DNA from: Vandiemenella viatica
Taxonomy: Eukaryota > Arthropoda > Insecta > Orthoptera > Morabidae
Assembly: GCA_031002005.1 (NCBI GenBank)
Contig: JARYHS010013630.1
Location: forward strand, 238,893,539 to 238,957,538
Length of the DNA: 64,000 nucleotides
Reading direction: 5' to 3'
The notes under the pieces are model-generated. The model was not told the origin of the DNA. It saw only the letters and a list, made by a program, of their open reading frames with translations, and ran no database searches. The position numbers and the translations under genes were made by a program. Positions 23,501 through 36,900 of the stretch are shown here, in pieces. Position 1 is the stretch's first letter. The number at the start of each line of letters is the position of its first letter.

Positions 23501-26500
23501 ATTAAGCACATTCATACAAGAAGACAAAAACTCACAAAGTCCCCCTAACATTAGTGAGTACTACGGCATGTTAGAATTTGCCGAAACCGCTCGGGGCAGT
23601 TTGCCGCGCTACTTAGTGTGAAGTTACGCAATCACTTTCTGCCAAAAGAATGAGACAAATCATGGTGGCTACATGGTCTTTTCTAAGCTTGCCATGGCAT
23701 ATGACGTCAGTAACTTTTTACTTTAATATCTCCTAAAGTACAAAATAATTTATCTTACAATTTCTACAAGGGCTTCTTATAATCATGTTCTATCTGTTTT
23801 TATTTAATTTAACATTGAAAAAGGTTTCTATAAGTTTAATGTTTAAGCCTCTTACATCAGCGGTTGGCGGAATTTTTACGCGCTCCAACAACAATCCGCG
23901 ACAATCTATCTTAAAAAACTTAATTATCTGACAAATGCTTAAACTTTTTACCAAAACCATTATATGTTCGTAATTGTCTCAATTTAGGGTATCGACTGAT
24001 ATAAATTTCAAATTAATATTCCTTTTAGTTAAAAAGTTCATTTTTTTCTCTTAATCAAAACTGCTAATTAAACTTTGTTAAATTAGTTAATTTTACTACC
24101 AAAATATCCAAAACAATGCTGATCAACAGTAGCTTTACTCGATTCAAAGATATTTCAAATCTTAGATTTTTACTTTTTTGATTGCATGTTTCAAAATGTG
24201 AACAAACTTAATTATCTCTTAAAATAAATTTTTCCCGATATAATACATTTTAAAATGATTCTAATGATGAGTTTTAACCGTGGAAATGAATACAGGAAAA
24301 TTCCTTCAAGTTGAAAATTACTCTTCTCGAAATTTCTAAGTCCAGCATAAGCGACTTCACAATTGATCTATAGACTATTTTACTACTGGGGATGGCTAGT
24401 TGGAAAGCTTTTGGTGAACTAAAGGGTGCCTTATAATATGACACACAAGATGAAATGAATGCCACGTGCTCTTAAATGTAAAAGTATTAGGAATTACATT
24501 TTGCAGTAATGTTACAACAAAATTATCATGCCCCATCATTAACTTTGCCCCATCAGATGACAAACCCATTAGATTATTTATAGGTTATCATTGCTTCTAA
24601 AAAAAAGTTTATAATGTGTTTGTAGCGATACTCCGCAGTAACTTTGTGCACACCTGGCCTTCACACCATGGAGGAAGGAAGATAGTGGAGGCGAAATAGT
24701 GCTAACTCTGTGAAGCCTCATATAAACACTCGTCTCCTACTGTGCATGCGCAGTGGCCATTATAGAAACCCCAAAATATTGCACTGTTTGCTCTGTGTTT
24801 GCTGCTGTGAATATTACATTCTCTAATATTTCAAAGTTTTTTTATGATGCCAACTTTGTTCCTATACGGTTGCACAACCAGATCAGATAGGATACAAACT
24901 GGAATAATGTTTCATTAGTTAAGTCACATTGTAAATATTGTCCCTGAAGGGTTTGATATGTAACTGCAAAAGTAGGCCCTATCGCTATAAATTTATTCAT
25001 TCCTCTCAATAGGATGATGTCGTTCTCAAATATTAGTTGGTGTAGTGTAGACAATCAGCATATGTTACTCTTTGTTGGAAGTCTAATTTAAGTGGGTCAA
25101 ATTTACATCGCAATACAGTGAATATGGTATTCTTCATGCTTTAGTCCAGTTCAATTTACACTGAAAGTGTACGATGAAATTAATTGTGATAATTTGTGCT
25201 GTGTGAATTACAAAACGTGATGAAGCAAACCTTGTTGTTACCCGAAATGTAGTTCGCGATGCATTTCATGTGTTTAGGTGTGTCTACATATTAATGGAAA
25301 TGTGGGTTGGTTGAATTGCTGCCTACATCAGAAAGGGCAAAAAATTTATTTATTATTAGTTGTTAGTAATTTTATGAGCATCATGTTAGTGACACAACGG
25401 GTATCGCATATCGCAATGAAAAAAACTCCCATTTAAGCCTTTAACTTTTGGAGACAGCATATCTCCAGAACTAAGAGAGATATCAAAAAATTTTATTCTT
25501 CACTTTCAATTTGTCTTGTTGTGTTATATAACAATCTCTCATCAAATTTGAGCCTGGGGAAATTTTTCTTCTGAATTTCAACCCAAAACACCTCACTTTT
25601 GAGACAGTGTATCTCTAGAACTAAGCAGGACATCAAAAACTTTTGTTCTTCTTTTTTAATTATCTCGTCAAGTTACATAATAATCTATCATCAAATTGCT
25701 GTGCTACGGTTGTCAAAAGATTCCCTCAAGGTGTTTGTGCCTATTCCTCATGTTTCTACGGCCATCCAATATGGCAAACTCCCCACCCCACTTCTTTGTA
25801 CCCGGCTTCACTACAGTGCATGGTGAAGGTCCCTTGCGTCACCTCCACTATCTTCCTTCCTCCATGCTTCACACACACCTCCAGATGTAGCCACTCAACT
25901 CGACATGGAGTGAGTCACTGCTTTTGCTCAGCTGTTCCGCACTCGCCTACCATGCGGGCAACTTGGGATTGAGTCCCGGCACCTACTAAAGATTTTTCTC
26001 TCACTTATCTAACCCTTTCTAGATTGTTCTATAATGTCAAGTATAGATAGTTCTGAAATACTTTCTCAAACATTCGTTCCTGTATATAAGACACCTCAAC
26101 TGCCCCATACGGCAGTCTTGTACCAACTACTGATGAATAAACAACTTGTCTTGGTGAAACTACGGACTACTTATTTGATAGCTGGACCTAACCTCCTAGC
26201 TACATGTTAAAAAAAATACTGCATTAGAATCTACTAATGGAATAAGTGCTAAAATGCAATGCTTATTTTCATATCTCATGACTTTGCACAAATGTTTGGT
26301 TGTGCAACAATAAGCGAAAACTTAGTTTGCCACAGATCTTCACATAAATAATCATTACTTTCTTTATCTATAATATGATCAATTATGGCGTAAGTTTTCG
26401 TCATTGAACATTTTATTTCTTCTGCAATTTCTGAATTGGAATAAACTGACTTTTGGTAGGCTTTTAATAAAGATTAAAGGTATATGTTCTGCATTAAATG

Positions 26501-27925
26501 AGGCTAAACATATTCCACTTGGAAATTATAAAAGAAATATATATATTTATATATATATATTCACTTGTACCTACTTGGTTCTTTATCTGACAACATTTTG
26601 ACTTAGAAGTGAAACTTTCTCCAAGTTACTAAGAGATGAAAGCTAATGAAAAAATAAAATCTGAATTCTCAATTGTATGGACAAGCGAATTAGCTCAGGA
26701 ATCCCCTAACAATGTTGAACATAGGGCACAATGGTATTCCCTACAAGATATCATGAATATTCGTAAATAAGTAACTACTTATCATATAACAGATAGCGGA
26801 GTTATCTGTAAAATATAAATGACAAGGGTTGCAAGCGTGAAATGTAAAATCAGTAAAAAAAATTCAGGAAAATTTCCTTGTATTCTCAGAAATCGTTGAA
26901 AAATCGATAAGTTTTGGTAGGACAGACCACAAATCAGTATAAATAGTGAAAAATTGGTAGGTTTGAGACTGCTGTCTCCACCTACCATCTCTTTCACTTT
27001 GCTTTCTATTCTTCCAAACACTATTCCACACAGTAATTTCGAATCTTGTAATAATAGACTTATTGTGTGATAATTTTCATATTTATCAGGTTTTGTTTTC
27101 TTCAAGAGTGCAATTTATTAAAATATATTCAAATCTCCTGTGTTTAATAACTTTTGGATATTAATTTGAATGACAATTTAGTATACTTGAATAAACTGTA
27201 AACAAGATTGTTAGAGAAAATAAATAACTAGTATTTATACCATTATCTCATAGATTTTTTCTATATTGTATTATTTTATTATTATTATTATTTTTATTCA
27301 CAAAGGACAATGATACAGCTTTAATGTATTTTATAGTACATAAGATGATTTTTAACCATAAAAATTTAATAGCCCTCAAACCAGGTATTGGGGGGAAAAA
27401 TACAGCAAATAGAGAATAAAGGAGCTTTATTGTCTAAATGCTTTACTGACTATTTATATTTCAACATTCCCCTTCAAATGCAGAATGAAGTAACTTACAA
27501 TTTTAGTTAAGACTGTCAAAAGTTATTATGGTAATCGTACTTTATTTACTGTACAGGAAAATTAATTTGGCTCATCAAGTGTATTAAAGAGTATCAGATT
27601 TTATCACAGCAAAAAAATTAAGCTACTAACCTCAGCTCTGAAATGGCAATACCTTTTATAAAACTATTCCACTATTATATCATTGTTTGAAGAAGAACTG
27701 TATGTGATACTGGTATGGCACAATAGCATGACTGAACTCTCAACAGATTCTGTTAGCTGCCAGTAAGCATAGCTGTGAATTATTGTTTGTTCTCAACTAC
27801 TTGTTTTGGAATGAAGTTTTATTATTCAAATACACTGATCAGCCAGAAAATTATGACCACCAACCTACTATCGATATAAATCCATCCAGGCGATAGCAAC
27901 ATCACCTGACAAGGAATGGCTGCTA

Positions 27926-27986
<61 letters not shown>

Positions 27987-30900
27987 TGCATGTTGTATCA
28001 GTGAGCGTGCTATCTGTGTTCAGAATGGGGAAGGCGCGCGATCTATCTGGTTTGACCAAAGGCAGATTGTGATGGCCTGGAGGCTCGGTACGAGCATTTC
28101 GGAAACTGCACGACTTGTTCGAAGAGTGCTGTGGTGAGTGTCTTCAACAAGTGGTGAAACCAAGGTGTTGCCATGTGCAAATGTCAAGGGGGTTGTGTGT
28201 CGACACTTCATTACATCATAGGCTGGGCAGGCTGGTAAAACAGAACAGGTGGTGAACTGTGGTAGAACTTAACATCAGACTTTGATGCTGGGCAGATTAA
28301 AATTGTGTCTGAACACACAGTGCACTGAACACTCCTAACTATGGGCCCCCACAGCCAACAAAACCATGCATATGGCAATGTTAACACCACGACATGAGCA
28401 ACTATGACTGAAATGGGCATGTGGTTGTTGGCGCAGTGGCAGAGCATTGCATGGTCTGATAAATCCAAATATCTTTTTCATCATGCTGATGGAAGGGTGC
28501 AAATCTGCCGTTTTCTAGGGGAACAGCTTCTTGACACCTGGACTGGAGGATGGAGACAAGCTGGCGGCAGCTTAATTATGCTTTGGGGAACATTCATATG
28601 TGCATCCATGGGTCCAGTGAAGCTCGTGCAAGGTACCATGACTGCTAATAAGTATCGTACACTGGTCGCAGTCCACGTACACCCCTTCATGATGACCATG
28701 TTTCCCAATGGCAGTGGCATTTTTCAACAAGATGATGTGTCATGTCACAAGACCAGGAGTGTGGTGGAGTGGTTTGAGGAACACAGTGGTGAGTTGCAAT
28801 TGATGTGCTGATCCCCAACTCACCAGATCTGAATCGGATCGAACAAATCTGGGATGTGATTGAACATGGCGTCAGAGCTCATTGCCCTCCTCTCCAGAAT
28901 TTATGGGAATTTGGTGACTTGTGTGTGCATATGTGGTACCAACTCCCTACAGCAACCTACCAAGGCTTCATTGCTTCCATGCCAAGATGTGTCGCCACTT
29001 TTATCCATGACATGTGGACATAACAGTTGTTAGGTAGGTGGTTGTAATGTTCTGGCTGATCAGTGTACATATTTATCCTTTTCAACTACATGCTGCTAAG
29101 TAAAAACATATAAGTATTCATCAGTGAGCTTAAGGATAGTTTTTCCATATATTTTTAAGGAAAAAGGTGCCTCTACCTTGCTATTTCATGAGAGGGGGTT
29201 CTTTTTTTTAACGGTGATAACAATTTAGCAGATAAGGAAATATTCAGATTTCCACAGATATGGTAAATTTCTGAGTCAATAAGCTTACAATATAGTTGCT
29301 GTTAACTGTGATGGCAACTACGCATGGTAAGAAATCCATACCTATCTGCTTTATGATAAAAGTTTAGCTACTTGAAAATTCACTTTCAGTATTTAATTCA
29401 GAAATTCTCTTTTGCTTCTATATTCCTCTTTCTTCTCTTAACAAACCTAATTCTTATGTTTATCAGAATTCATACTAGTCTTCTAATTGAATACATTTAG
29501 TGCCACCATAGAGGTGGGAAGATACTAGATTGTGAAGGGGATCTCAGTGAAATTTTATTTTTTTAGATTTTGAACAGTTTATTAAGTTTGTTATGAATGT
29601 AAATTACAATAAAACCCTCTTTCTCTACAGAAATTCAGCAATGTCAGATAAATTTTGACACTAAGTAACACTTTAATTGTACATGAACTATCACCATTAA
29701 AGTTCTATTAAAATCTGTGCTATCTTTTTGCTTATGGCTTTATGCCTCATTGACGTAGAGGTAATTAGAGGTGGGAAAGGATGGGGGCCAGGAATGGAAA
29801 GGAATTTGGCCATGACCTTTAGAAGAAAGCATCCCAGCATTCACCTGGAGTGATTTGGGGAAACCATCGAAAACCCAAAACTAGATTCCCAGATGGGGAT
29901 TCGAACCCACATATTCCTGAATGCGAGGCCAGGGCATTATCCACTCACCCACCACGTTTGGTACCATAGTCAAAATTTTACTGTGAACTTCACTTCCAAG
30001 TTAACCGATTAACTCTTTTTAATTACATTTGCTATAGCAGCAGATATTAACCCCTTATTAGAATACTGCGGAGGTGCACTATACCAAGTTACCATTAGAA
30101 ATATATAGAACTTCCGCTAAACAACAAATTATTGCAAGCTAAAAAGAATACTATGGACATAATAGCAACCCACCATGATTTATTGTCTTCAATATCTTTT
30201 TACAAGTTCTTGTCTATTTCACTGAAATTCTTTAATCGAATCAACACTTTCCAAATGTACATGGTGTCCTGGTGATTTGAGAAAGTTTTGCGAATTTTGA
30301 GATGCACTGATAAGTGCCTCCGTCATCAAATTGTTCTTTTCCCAAATAAGAGTGGGAACTACTGTTGAAAAAACAGCAAAAATAATAGACAAAACTTTAA
30401 CTGTAGATTTAGAGTAAACAAGCCATATATTTTTATAAGTTTCTCCATTTGCCATTACTGTTTGGACATGCGTATTTGAAAAATGACTTCCATCATTTTT
30501 TCCTTGGATTTCTTCATTGTTGAAACAATTATTGCATCTCTGGTTGCAGGGCCAGTGAGCAGCCATTTTGAACTATCATCATAATTTGTATTTTGAAAAG
30601 GCAACAGTGGTGGTATACACCCTTCTGAACTGCAGACAACATTGTAGCCATAGCTAACTCTTCTTGTCGAAGCTGCTCTTCATCAACATGAGCTTCGTCT
30701 GAAGATGTTCTATTAAATACGTTTTCTTCCATCTGGTGTTGTACTGGTTCTGATGATAACAGTTCAGATGACTTCTCAACTCTTAAAAAAAAAATTCGAG
30801 CTGTTTTGACTTGCTTGTTTGGTTTTCTTATTTAGTTTTTTAAGTGTCAAGATTTCTTTTTGTATAGATCGCAACATGTCTGTAAAAGGTACATTATGCT

Positions 30901-33900
30901 TTGTAAATATTTACAATACAAACATTAACTGCAATTTAACATAGAAGAAATAGGTAAATAGATTGACCACTGCACTATGCACATGCACCTGCCTGTGAAT
31001 GAATGTCAGGACTACAGGCGAAAAGTATGAAAGGAGGCAGTGACATGACTCTCCACTGGAAAGTATTAATGATTGGAAAGTTTTGATTACCTTAATTCCA
31101 GTAACTAGAGCTGACTCGAGTCACTACTCGAGTTGACTCGACTCTATGATGATATAAGACTATGCATGAAGTGGAATTTTGGATGAATAGTATGTTAAAA
31201 TAATATGTGAACAGCAATCTGGGTTGTTATAGAATTTATTTTTCATTTTTTGTGTACACGATCTGTCACTGTATTTTTGGTGCCCCCCCCCCCCCCTATG
31301 ACAGCGCCCAATGCGGTCACATAGTTCGCACCACACCAGGGCTGCCCTGTGGTGATGTCCACACCTGGTGCTAGGATTCTCAGGCTCTCTGTAATCATTC
31401 TTAGCAGTGACATAACCGTTTGGAGCCTGTGGTAATTTCATCGGATGGGGCCCTCCCTCCAGCCAGATGGGCAACATTTTTTTTTTTAATAGCTCTGCTA
31501 CTGCCCGGGCAGATTCTTGAGCCAGGAAGGACCCTCCAGCTTGTCATCGGGACTGCCCTCGGCCAGTGAACCCAGGGTACATTTCACCTGATTACCCCCC
31601 CCCCCCCCAACGCCGGCCCTGGCGATGACTACAATGCAGGTGGCGATAGGCGACAATTGGAGCAGCAACACTCTGAGCCAGGGTGGCAACAATGGGGGGA
31701 TAAAATAATGTTTGAAGGGGCAGCATCTAACAGTTTTTGCCCCGGCTCCGAAAATACCTAGATCAGTCACTTTATTCAACAAAATAAAAAATACCTTGAT
31801 CCACCACTGTACTAGACGAAACAAAACTATAGAAATACTGATCATCAAAAAAAATTTGACTACAGTATTTTGGGATCAAAAGGGCATTCTACACATTGGC
31901 TACATGCCTAGAAGGGAGACCATAAATGCACTGGCTTAATATCAGACACCTCAACAAAGCCGCACCATTCAAAACAAATAGTGTATGTCATATCTTTAAC
32001 CTCGCCAAAGCCATTTAGCAAGGAGGCCTATCTCATACAGTTATATAGTAAATACCTTTTATAAACATTTTGTTAATAATAAAGAATTTTTCAACTCTCA
32101 ATCTAAACATTTTCATTAAGAATATAGGATCTAGAAAAATTAGTTCCTCAAACTTAATAGATTTATCCACATACATTTCAATTGATAAGGTGTAAAATTA
32201 TAATCAATTTGAGGTGTAATATATAGGTTTAAAATTCTATTTAAAGAAATATTTCAATTTTAAAGTGTAAGAGCTGTAAGGATTTGGGGGAGACTATATT
32301 AGCTTCTTCCAACTAAATGTCAAGCTCTTCTTCACGTGGTGCACCCACCCTGTTTGCATGGACAAGGCTCTGGCACCTGAAAGATTCCCGGTATAGGTCG
32401 CCCACTAATTGCCAACAGCCTCTGAAAGGAGGGCGGAAGAGTGGGGAATAATCCAGGACACCCTCTTGCTCTTGGGGTAGGAAACTGCCCCAGAAGGTGG
32501 ATGAATTGGAAATGATCAACTGCATGGGGATGCAGAAGGCAATGGGAAAGAAACCACTCCATTGAAGATCCTAAGGATATCCTGAGTTCATGTAATGATC
32601 TCAAATTACTTTTTTATATGGCTTCTTCCTGGGTAAAATATTCCAGAGATAAAATAATCTCCCAATCAGATTTCTGGTCTGGGGAATACAGGATAATTAG
32701 CACACAAGCTGTCAATGGAGTCACTGGTGTAGGATTTGTAATGAATAAGAGATTAGGGAAACGGGTGAGTTATTATGAGCAATTTAGTGACAGGATTATT
32801 TTGATGACGTTAGAAACTAAGCCCGCCCCACTCACATTAGTGCAAGTGTATATGCCAATGTCACAGGAAGCTGATGAAGAAACAGAGAAAATATATGCTG
32901 AAATTGAAGAATTAATCCAATATGTGAAGGAGGAGGAAAATCTAATAATCATGGGTCATTGTAATGTGGTAGTGGGTCGAGGAAAAGAGGGAATACTGTA
33001 GGAAGTTTTGGTTTAGGAGAAAGAAATGAGCGAGGAAGCAGATTGTTAGAATTTTGTGAACGATATACAGTCCTGGGGCAAACACACTAAGAATCATGCT
33101 AGAAGGATATACACCTGGAAACATCCAGGAGATTGAGGCAGATATCAGCTAGATTATATCATGGCCAAACAGATATTCAGGAATAAAGTTCTAGACTGTA
33201 AAGCATACCCAAAAGCATAATCCGTTAGTTATGAAGTGCTGGCTGAAATTCAAGAGAATAGAGAAGCAATACAAGCAGAACAGGCTGGAATTAAATACAT
33301 TGAAACAATCTATCACTAGAGAAAATGTAAGAAATAAGATGTGCAATGGAGTGGGTGCATAAAGCTTGAATCTTAGCTCTAACTGTGCGTAGCCTAAGAG
33401 GTTATAGTTCTGACTAAAATATAATGACCTGGTAGCCACATAGCTTATTTAAGCCAAAAGCTAAGGAAAGGTGAAAGTTCAATTATGTTAGAGTTGTTAT
33501 GTGAATAACTATATTCTTCAGATTTTTCGAAGTTACAAACTGTACAGGCAATCAGACAAATTTACCAAAGAAATGTTTTTGCAAGTTCGATTAACCATTC
33601 AAGCCAGACCACACCCCATAGCTCAAGGAATTAAATCACTAGTTGAAGAAAGCCAATAAAAGTTCGTCACCCGCTCCCGTTGTTCAATAGTTTAGTTAAT
33701 TTCAAACAATCCCAAGGCCCCATGTGGTAAAAATACTATTTTAACTCCACATTATAATAAAACTGAGTGATCTATGCTGCATGTTAGTGAGCCTAAGGTT
33801 TTCAAAGCTAACTGCTAGAGACTACATCTTGTCGCTCGCACTGTTCCTAGCCGACTGAGCCTAATGTGGTGGTGTGCCAACTGCTTCTGTACGACTGAGA

Positions 33901-36900
33901 CCGATCAACTGAACACACGAGTCTATATCACATCGCTCCCCACTTCTCAAAGATTCCTGACGACTGCTCTCTCACCAACCATGGGAACAAGCTCTTTTCC
34001 TCATTCACATGGATAGATCCTGGGAGGCTGATCAGATATCAAATCACATGTCAGAAATCCTTGCATCATCTAATTTGACCTGACAATAAAAATAATTCAA
34101 TCACTCTGAAATTTTACAAATTGCTAGATCTTTAAGTAAATGTTAACTTTAGATACTATGAAAAATATCCTAACTTTAATAATTTAGCCAAAAATAAATA
34201 ATTCAGATATGACCTTTTAAATCTCATTCCAGGCAAATGTCGAAAATTGATGTAACAGAAAAAAAAAACTATAAAACTGCTTTCTAACTTCAATAAACAT
34301 AGAAACTAACTTTGAAAATGAAATGCACTAATATTCTATTCAATCTAACTCACGGTTCTAAGACTAAAATTTTGTCACGCAATTACAAAATTTAACACAT
34401 AGCTTAGAAAAAGTTAGCAGAAATGGTAGATGTGGGTCTGAGAAGTAACTCTGAAAGGATCTCAACTGAGGATGAATGGAATGAAAGCTGGTAAAGAAAC
34501 GTTAGGCTTTAGGGAATAAGCTGCCCGAATACCTTGGATCACAAAAGAAATCTTTGAGTTGAAGCATCAGAGGAGAAAACACAAAAATGCTCAGGATGAA
34601 GCAGGAAAAGAGCAATATGTGCAATTTAGAAATAAAATACACAGGAAATACAAAGAAGCATAAGTAAATGGCCATAGGTAAGGAAGGGGTGGCATATTGG
34701 AAGATCAAACAGGATTTTGGAAGAATGAAGAAAATAGGTGTAAATATTAAAGCTGCTAATGGGAAACCTGTTCTAAGCTCAGAAGACAGAACTAACTGAT
34801 GGAAGGGATACATAGAGAACACATGAATACACATAGAGAACACATGATGGAGATGATTTGAACAACAATGTATTTGAAAATGAAGTTGATGTTCACATTG
34901 ACTTAGGTGATACTGTTTTGAGCACAGAATTTGATAGCTTTGAATGATTTGAAATCAAATAAGGCAGTTGGAATTGATGAGATTTCTGCAGAAATTCTGA
35001 AATCCCTAGGCGCAGAAGGAACACAAAGGATATTCAAACTTGTATCAAAAAGTTATGAAACGGGAGAGATTCTAACTGATTTTAATAAGTGTCTTCACAC
35101 TTCTGAAGAAAGCACAAGCTGACAGGTATGAAATTATTGCACTATAAGTAACATCACATGCTTGAAAATTTTTGACTAAAATAATATACAGAAGAATGAA
35201 AAGTGTATTAGAAGGGATAAGAGGTGAAGATCAGTTTGGGTTTAGGAAAAACCCCAGTACAAGAGAAGCAATTGAAGGATGGATCAAAAAAAAAAAAAGA
35301 TACTTGTATGGTGTTTGTTGATTTATAAAAAGCTTTTGATAAAAAGCTTTTGATAAAATACTGAAGGAAGATTTTGGACTAAATATAAACCAAAGCAAGA
35401 CAAAAGTGATTAAATGTATTATACCAATAATAGTAGATTTAAAAAAATAGGGTCAAATGCTATATAATATGTTAGTGAATTTTGCTACTTAGGAATTAAA
35501 ATTACAACCAATGGCTGAAGCAGGAATGATGTTAAATGCAGAATAGCACTAGCAAAAAGAGCCTTTATGAAAAAGAGGAAATCTTTTAGTTTCAAATAAT
35601 GATCTAGGACTCTGAAAGAACTTTTTAAAACTCTGTATGCTCACACTTTATGGTAGTGAAGCATGTACTTTAGGTATATCAGAAAGAATGAATATTGAAG
35701 CATTTGAAATGTAGTGCAATAGGATACTGAAAATTCAGTGGACGGATAAAGTATGAAACAAATGAGCTTTGAAAATAATGAGCAAGAAAAAAAGTTTGTG
35801 GATGTCTTGCAGAAAGAAGACAGGATGGTAGATCATATTTTGAGACATGCAGGATTCGTTAACTAGTTTGTCAAGGGAACAGTTGAAGGTAAGAACTGCA
35901 GAATATATGAAAATATGAAGCAGATAATTGAGTACATGGGTTGTGATGGGTATGTTGTGATGGAAAAATTTAATGCAAGATAGGAAGTGACGGAGGATTG
36001 CATGGATAGACTGATGACAGCAAAGAAAAGAAAAACACTTTCCATATGATTGGAGGAAATGAAAAAAGGAAAAATGCATAATCTGAAATTATCAATAAAT
36101 TTCCGATTAGCCTTCAACTTTAAAGCAAATCTAAATTATTTATGAGAATATAGTGATTTATGACTTTGAAACCATAACAGTGACTTTAATTTGTGATGTC
36201 TAGTTAAACCTTTTCTTGCTTGAGGTTTGTTTCAAGGCAAGTGGCAGCTGTTTTAAGTTTTTACAGTTGATTATCCAGTGGCAAGTACAGTATATTACAC
36301 GGTACAGCAGTTTTCATCACATACAAGAGATCGAAGTTGACCGCTACTGTTTACTCCAACCCCAGTAAGCACCTTGCTCCTCGTTACTACAAATCTCACT
36401 CCTAGCTTTGGTGTAAGGATAACCTGCATCTTCATATGTGATTTCAAAGTTCGATATTGCCTTTCAGAATATATTTCAAATTTGTAACATTTATGATGTT
36501 ACTTTTATTTAAGTGTGACTTGTTAGTTATTACAGGTTAAATTAATAGCTTGGCAACTGTTTAAAGAACTATAACATCTTCCAGAAAGGGTATCTGACAT
36601 CACAATCGAGTAATGTTTGAACATCAAGCAAGCATTTATTTATAACCTGTGGATTGTTGACAAGCAGTATTGTGCTTCTTTACTGCATGCTTGACCAAGA
36701 ACTTGCTTCCACAGTTTAAGTGGCAAGTTTGTAAACATAAAACTTATAGCTTAGACTTGGCACAAAATGGTAATCATCTATTCCCTTACTTGAAGTGATG
36801 AGAAACTGAAAGGTGGTGTTGATTACTTGTTCAACAACTTGCTGGCAAGTAAGTAGATTGAAGGCAAAGAAAAGATGATGAAACTCTGTCAAATGAAATT

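Larger units (their letters stand above)
27831..29067 (+). mobile_element. Tc1/mariner transposon, degenerate
   Basis: Terminal inverted repeats CACTGATCAGCCAGAA at the left and its complement at the right, matching over about 29 bp with few differences, flanked by TA on both sides as expected for Tc1/mariner insertion. A decayed DDE transposase lies inside. An (AC)29 run near the left end has expanded within the element. Confidence 0.9.
32275..36035 (+). mobile_element. RTE-type LINE, copy A, degenerate
   Basis: Aligns end to end with copy B on the minus strand at 49785-53110, including the 5' leader (GATTCCCGGTATA at 32385-32397). Contains the endonuclease start (MNKRLGKRVS, SDRIILMTLETKP, VQVYMP, 32740-32860), an endonuclease middle decayed by frameshifts, an RT block with LKSNKAVGIDEISAEILKSL (34949-35008), and a C-terminal part with the FCYLG-like and ALYGSEA-like blocks. 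The centre of RT, including its catalytic FADD, is deleted around 35360. An unrelated ~1.07-kb segment interrupts it at about 33325-34395. Frameshifts and stops are frequent. Confidence 0.82.

Noticed and set aside
26130..26160. CTGATGA...GAAAC at 26130 as a further hammerhead motif
   Set aside because: No stem II can be formed between the two boxes; CTGATGAATAAA is better explained as part of an LTR poly(A) region.
27868..28137. Thr-His and Val-Cys repeat proteins on either strand
   Set aside because: Produced by the (AC)29 microsatellite; flanking sequence is mariner.
30219..30732. Host gene encoded on the minus strand inside the GGT intron
   Set aside because: The WLVYS.S pattern belongs to the hAT TTF finger and the zinc ligands are partly lost, so a transposon remnant is more likely.
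31160..31477. 105-codon minus-strand frame
   Set aside because: Spans a C homopolymer and a dispersed repeat; composition gives no protein signature.
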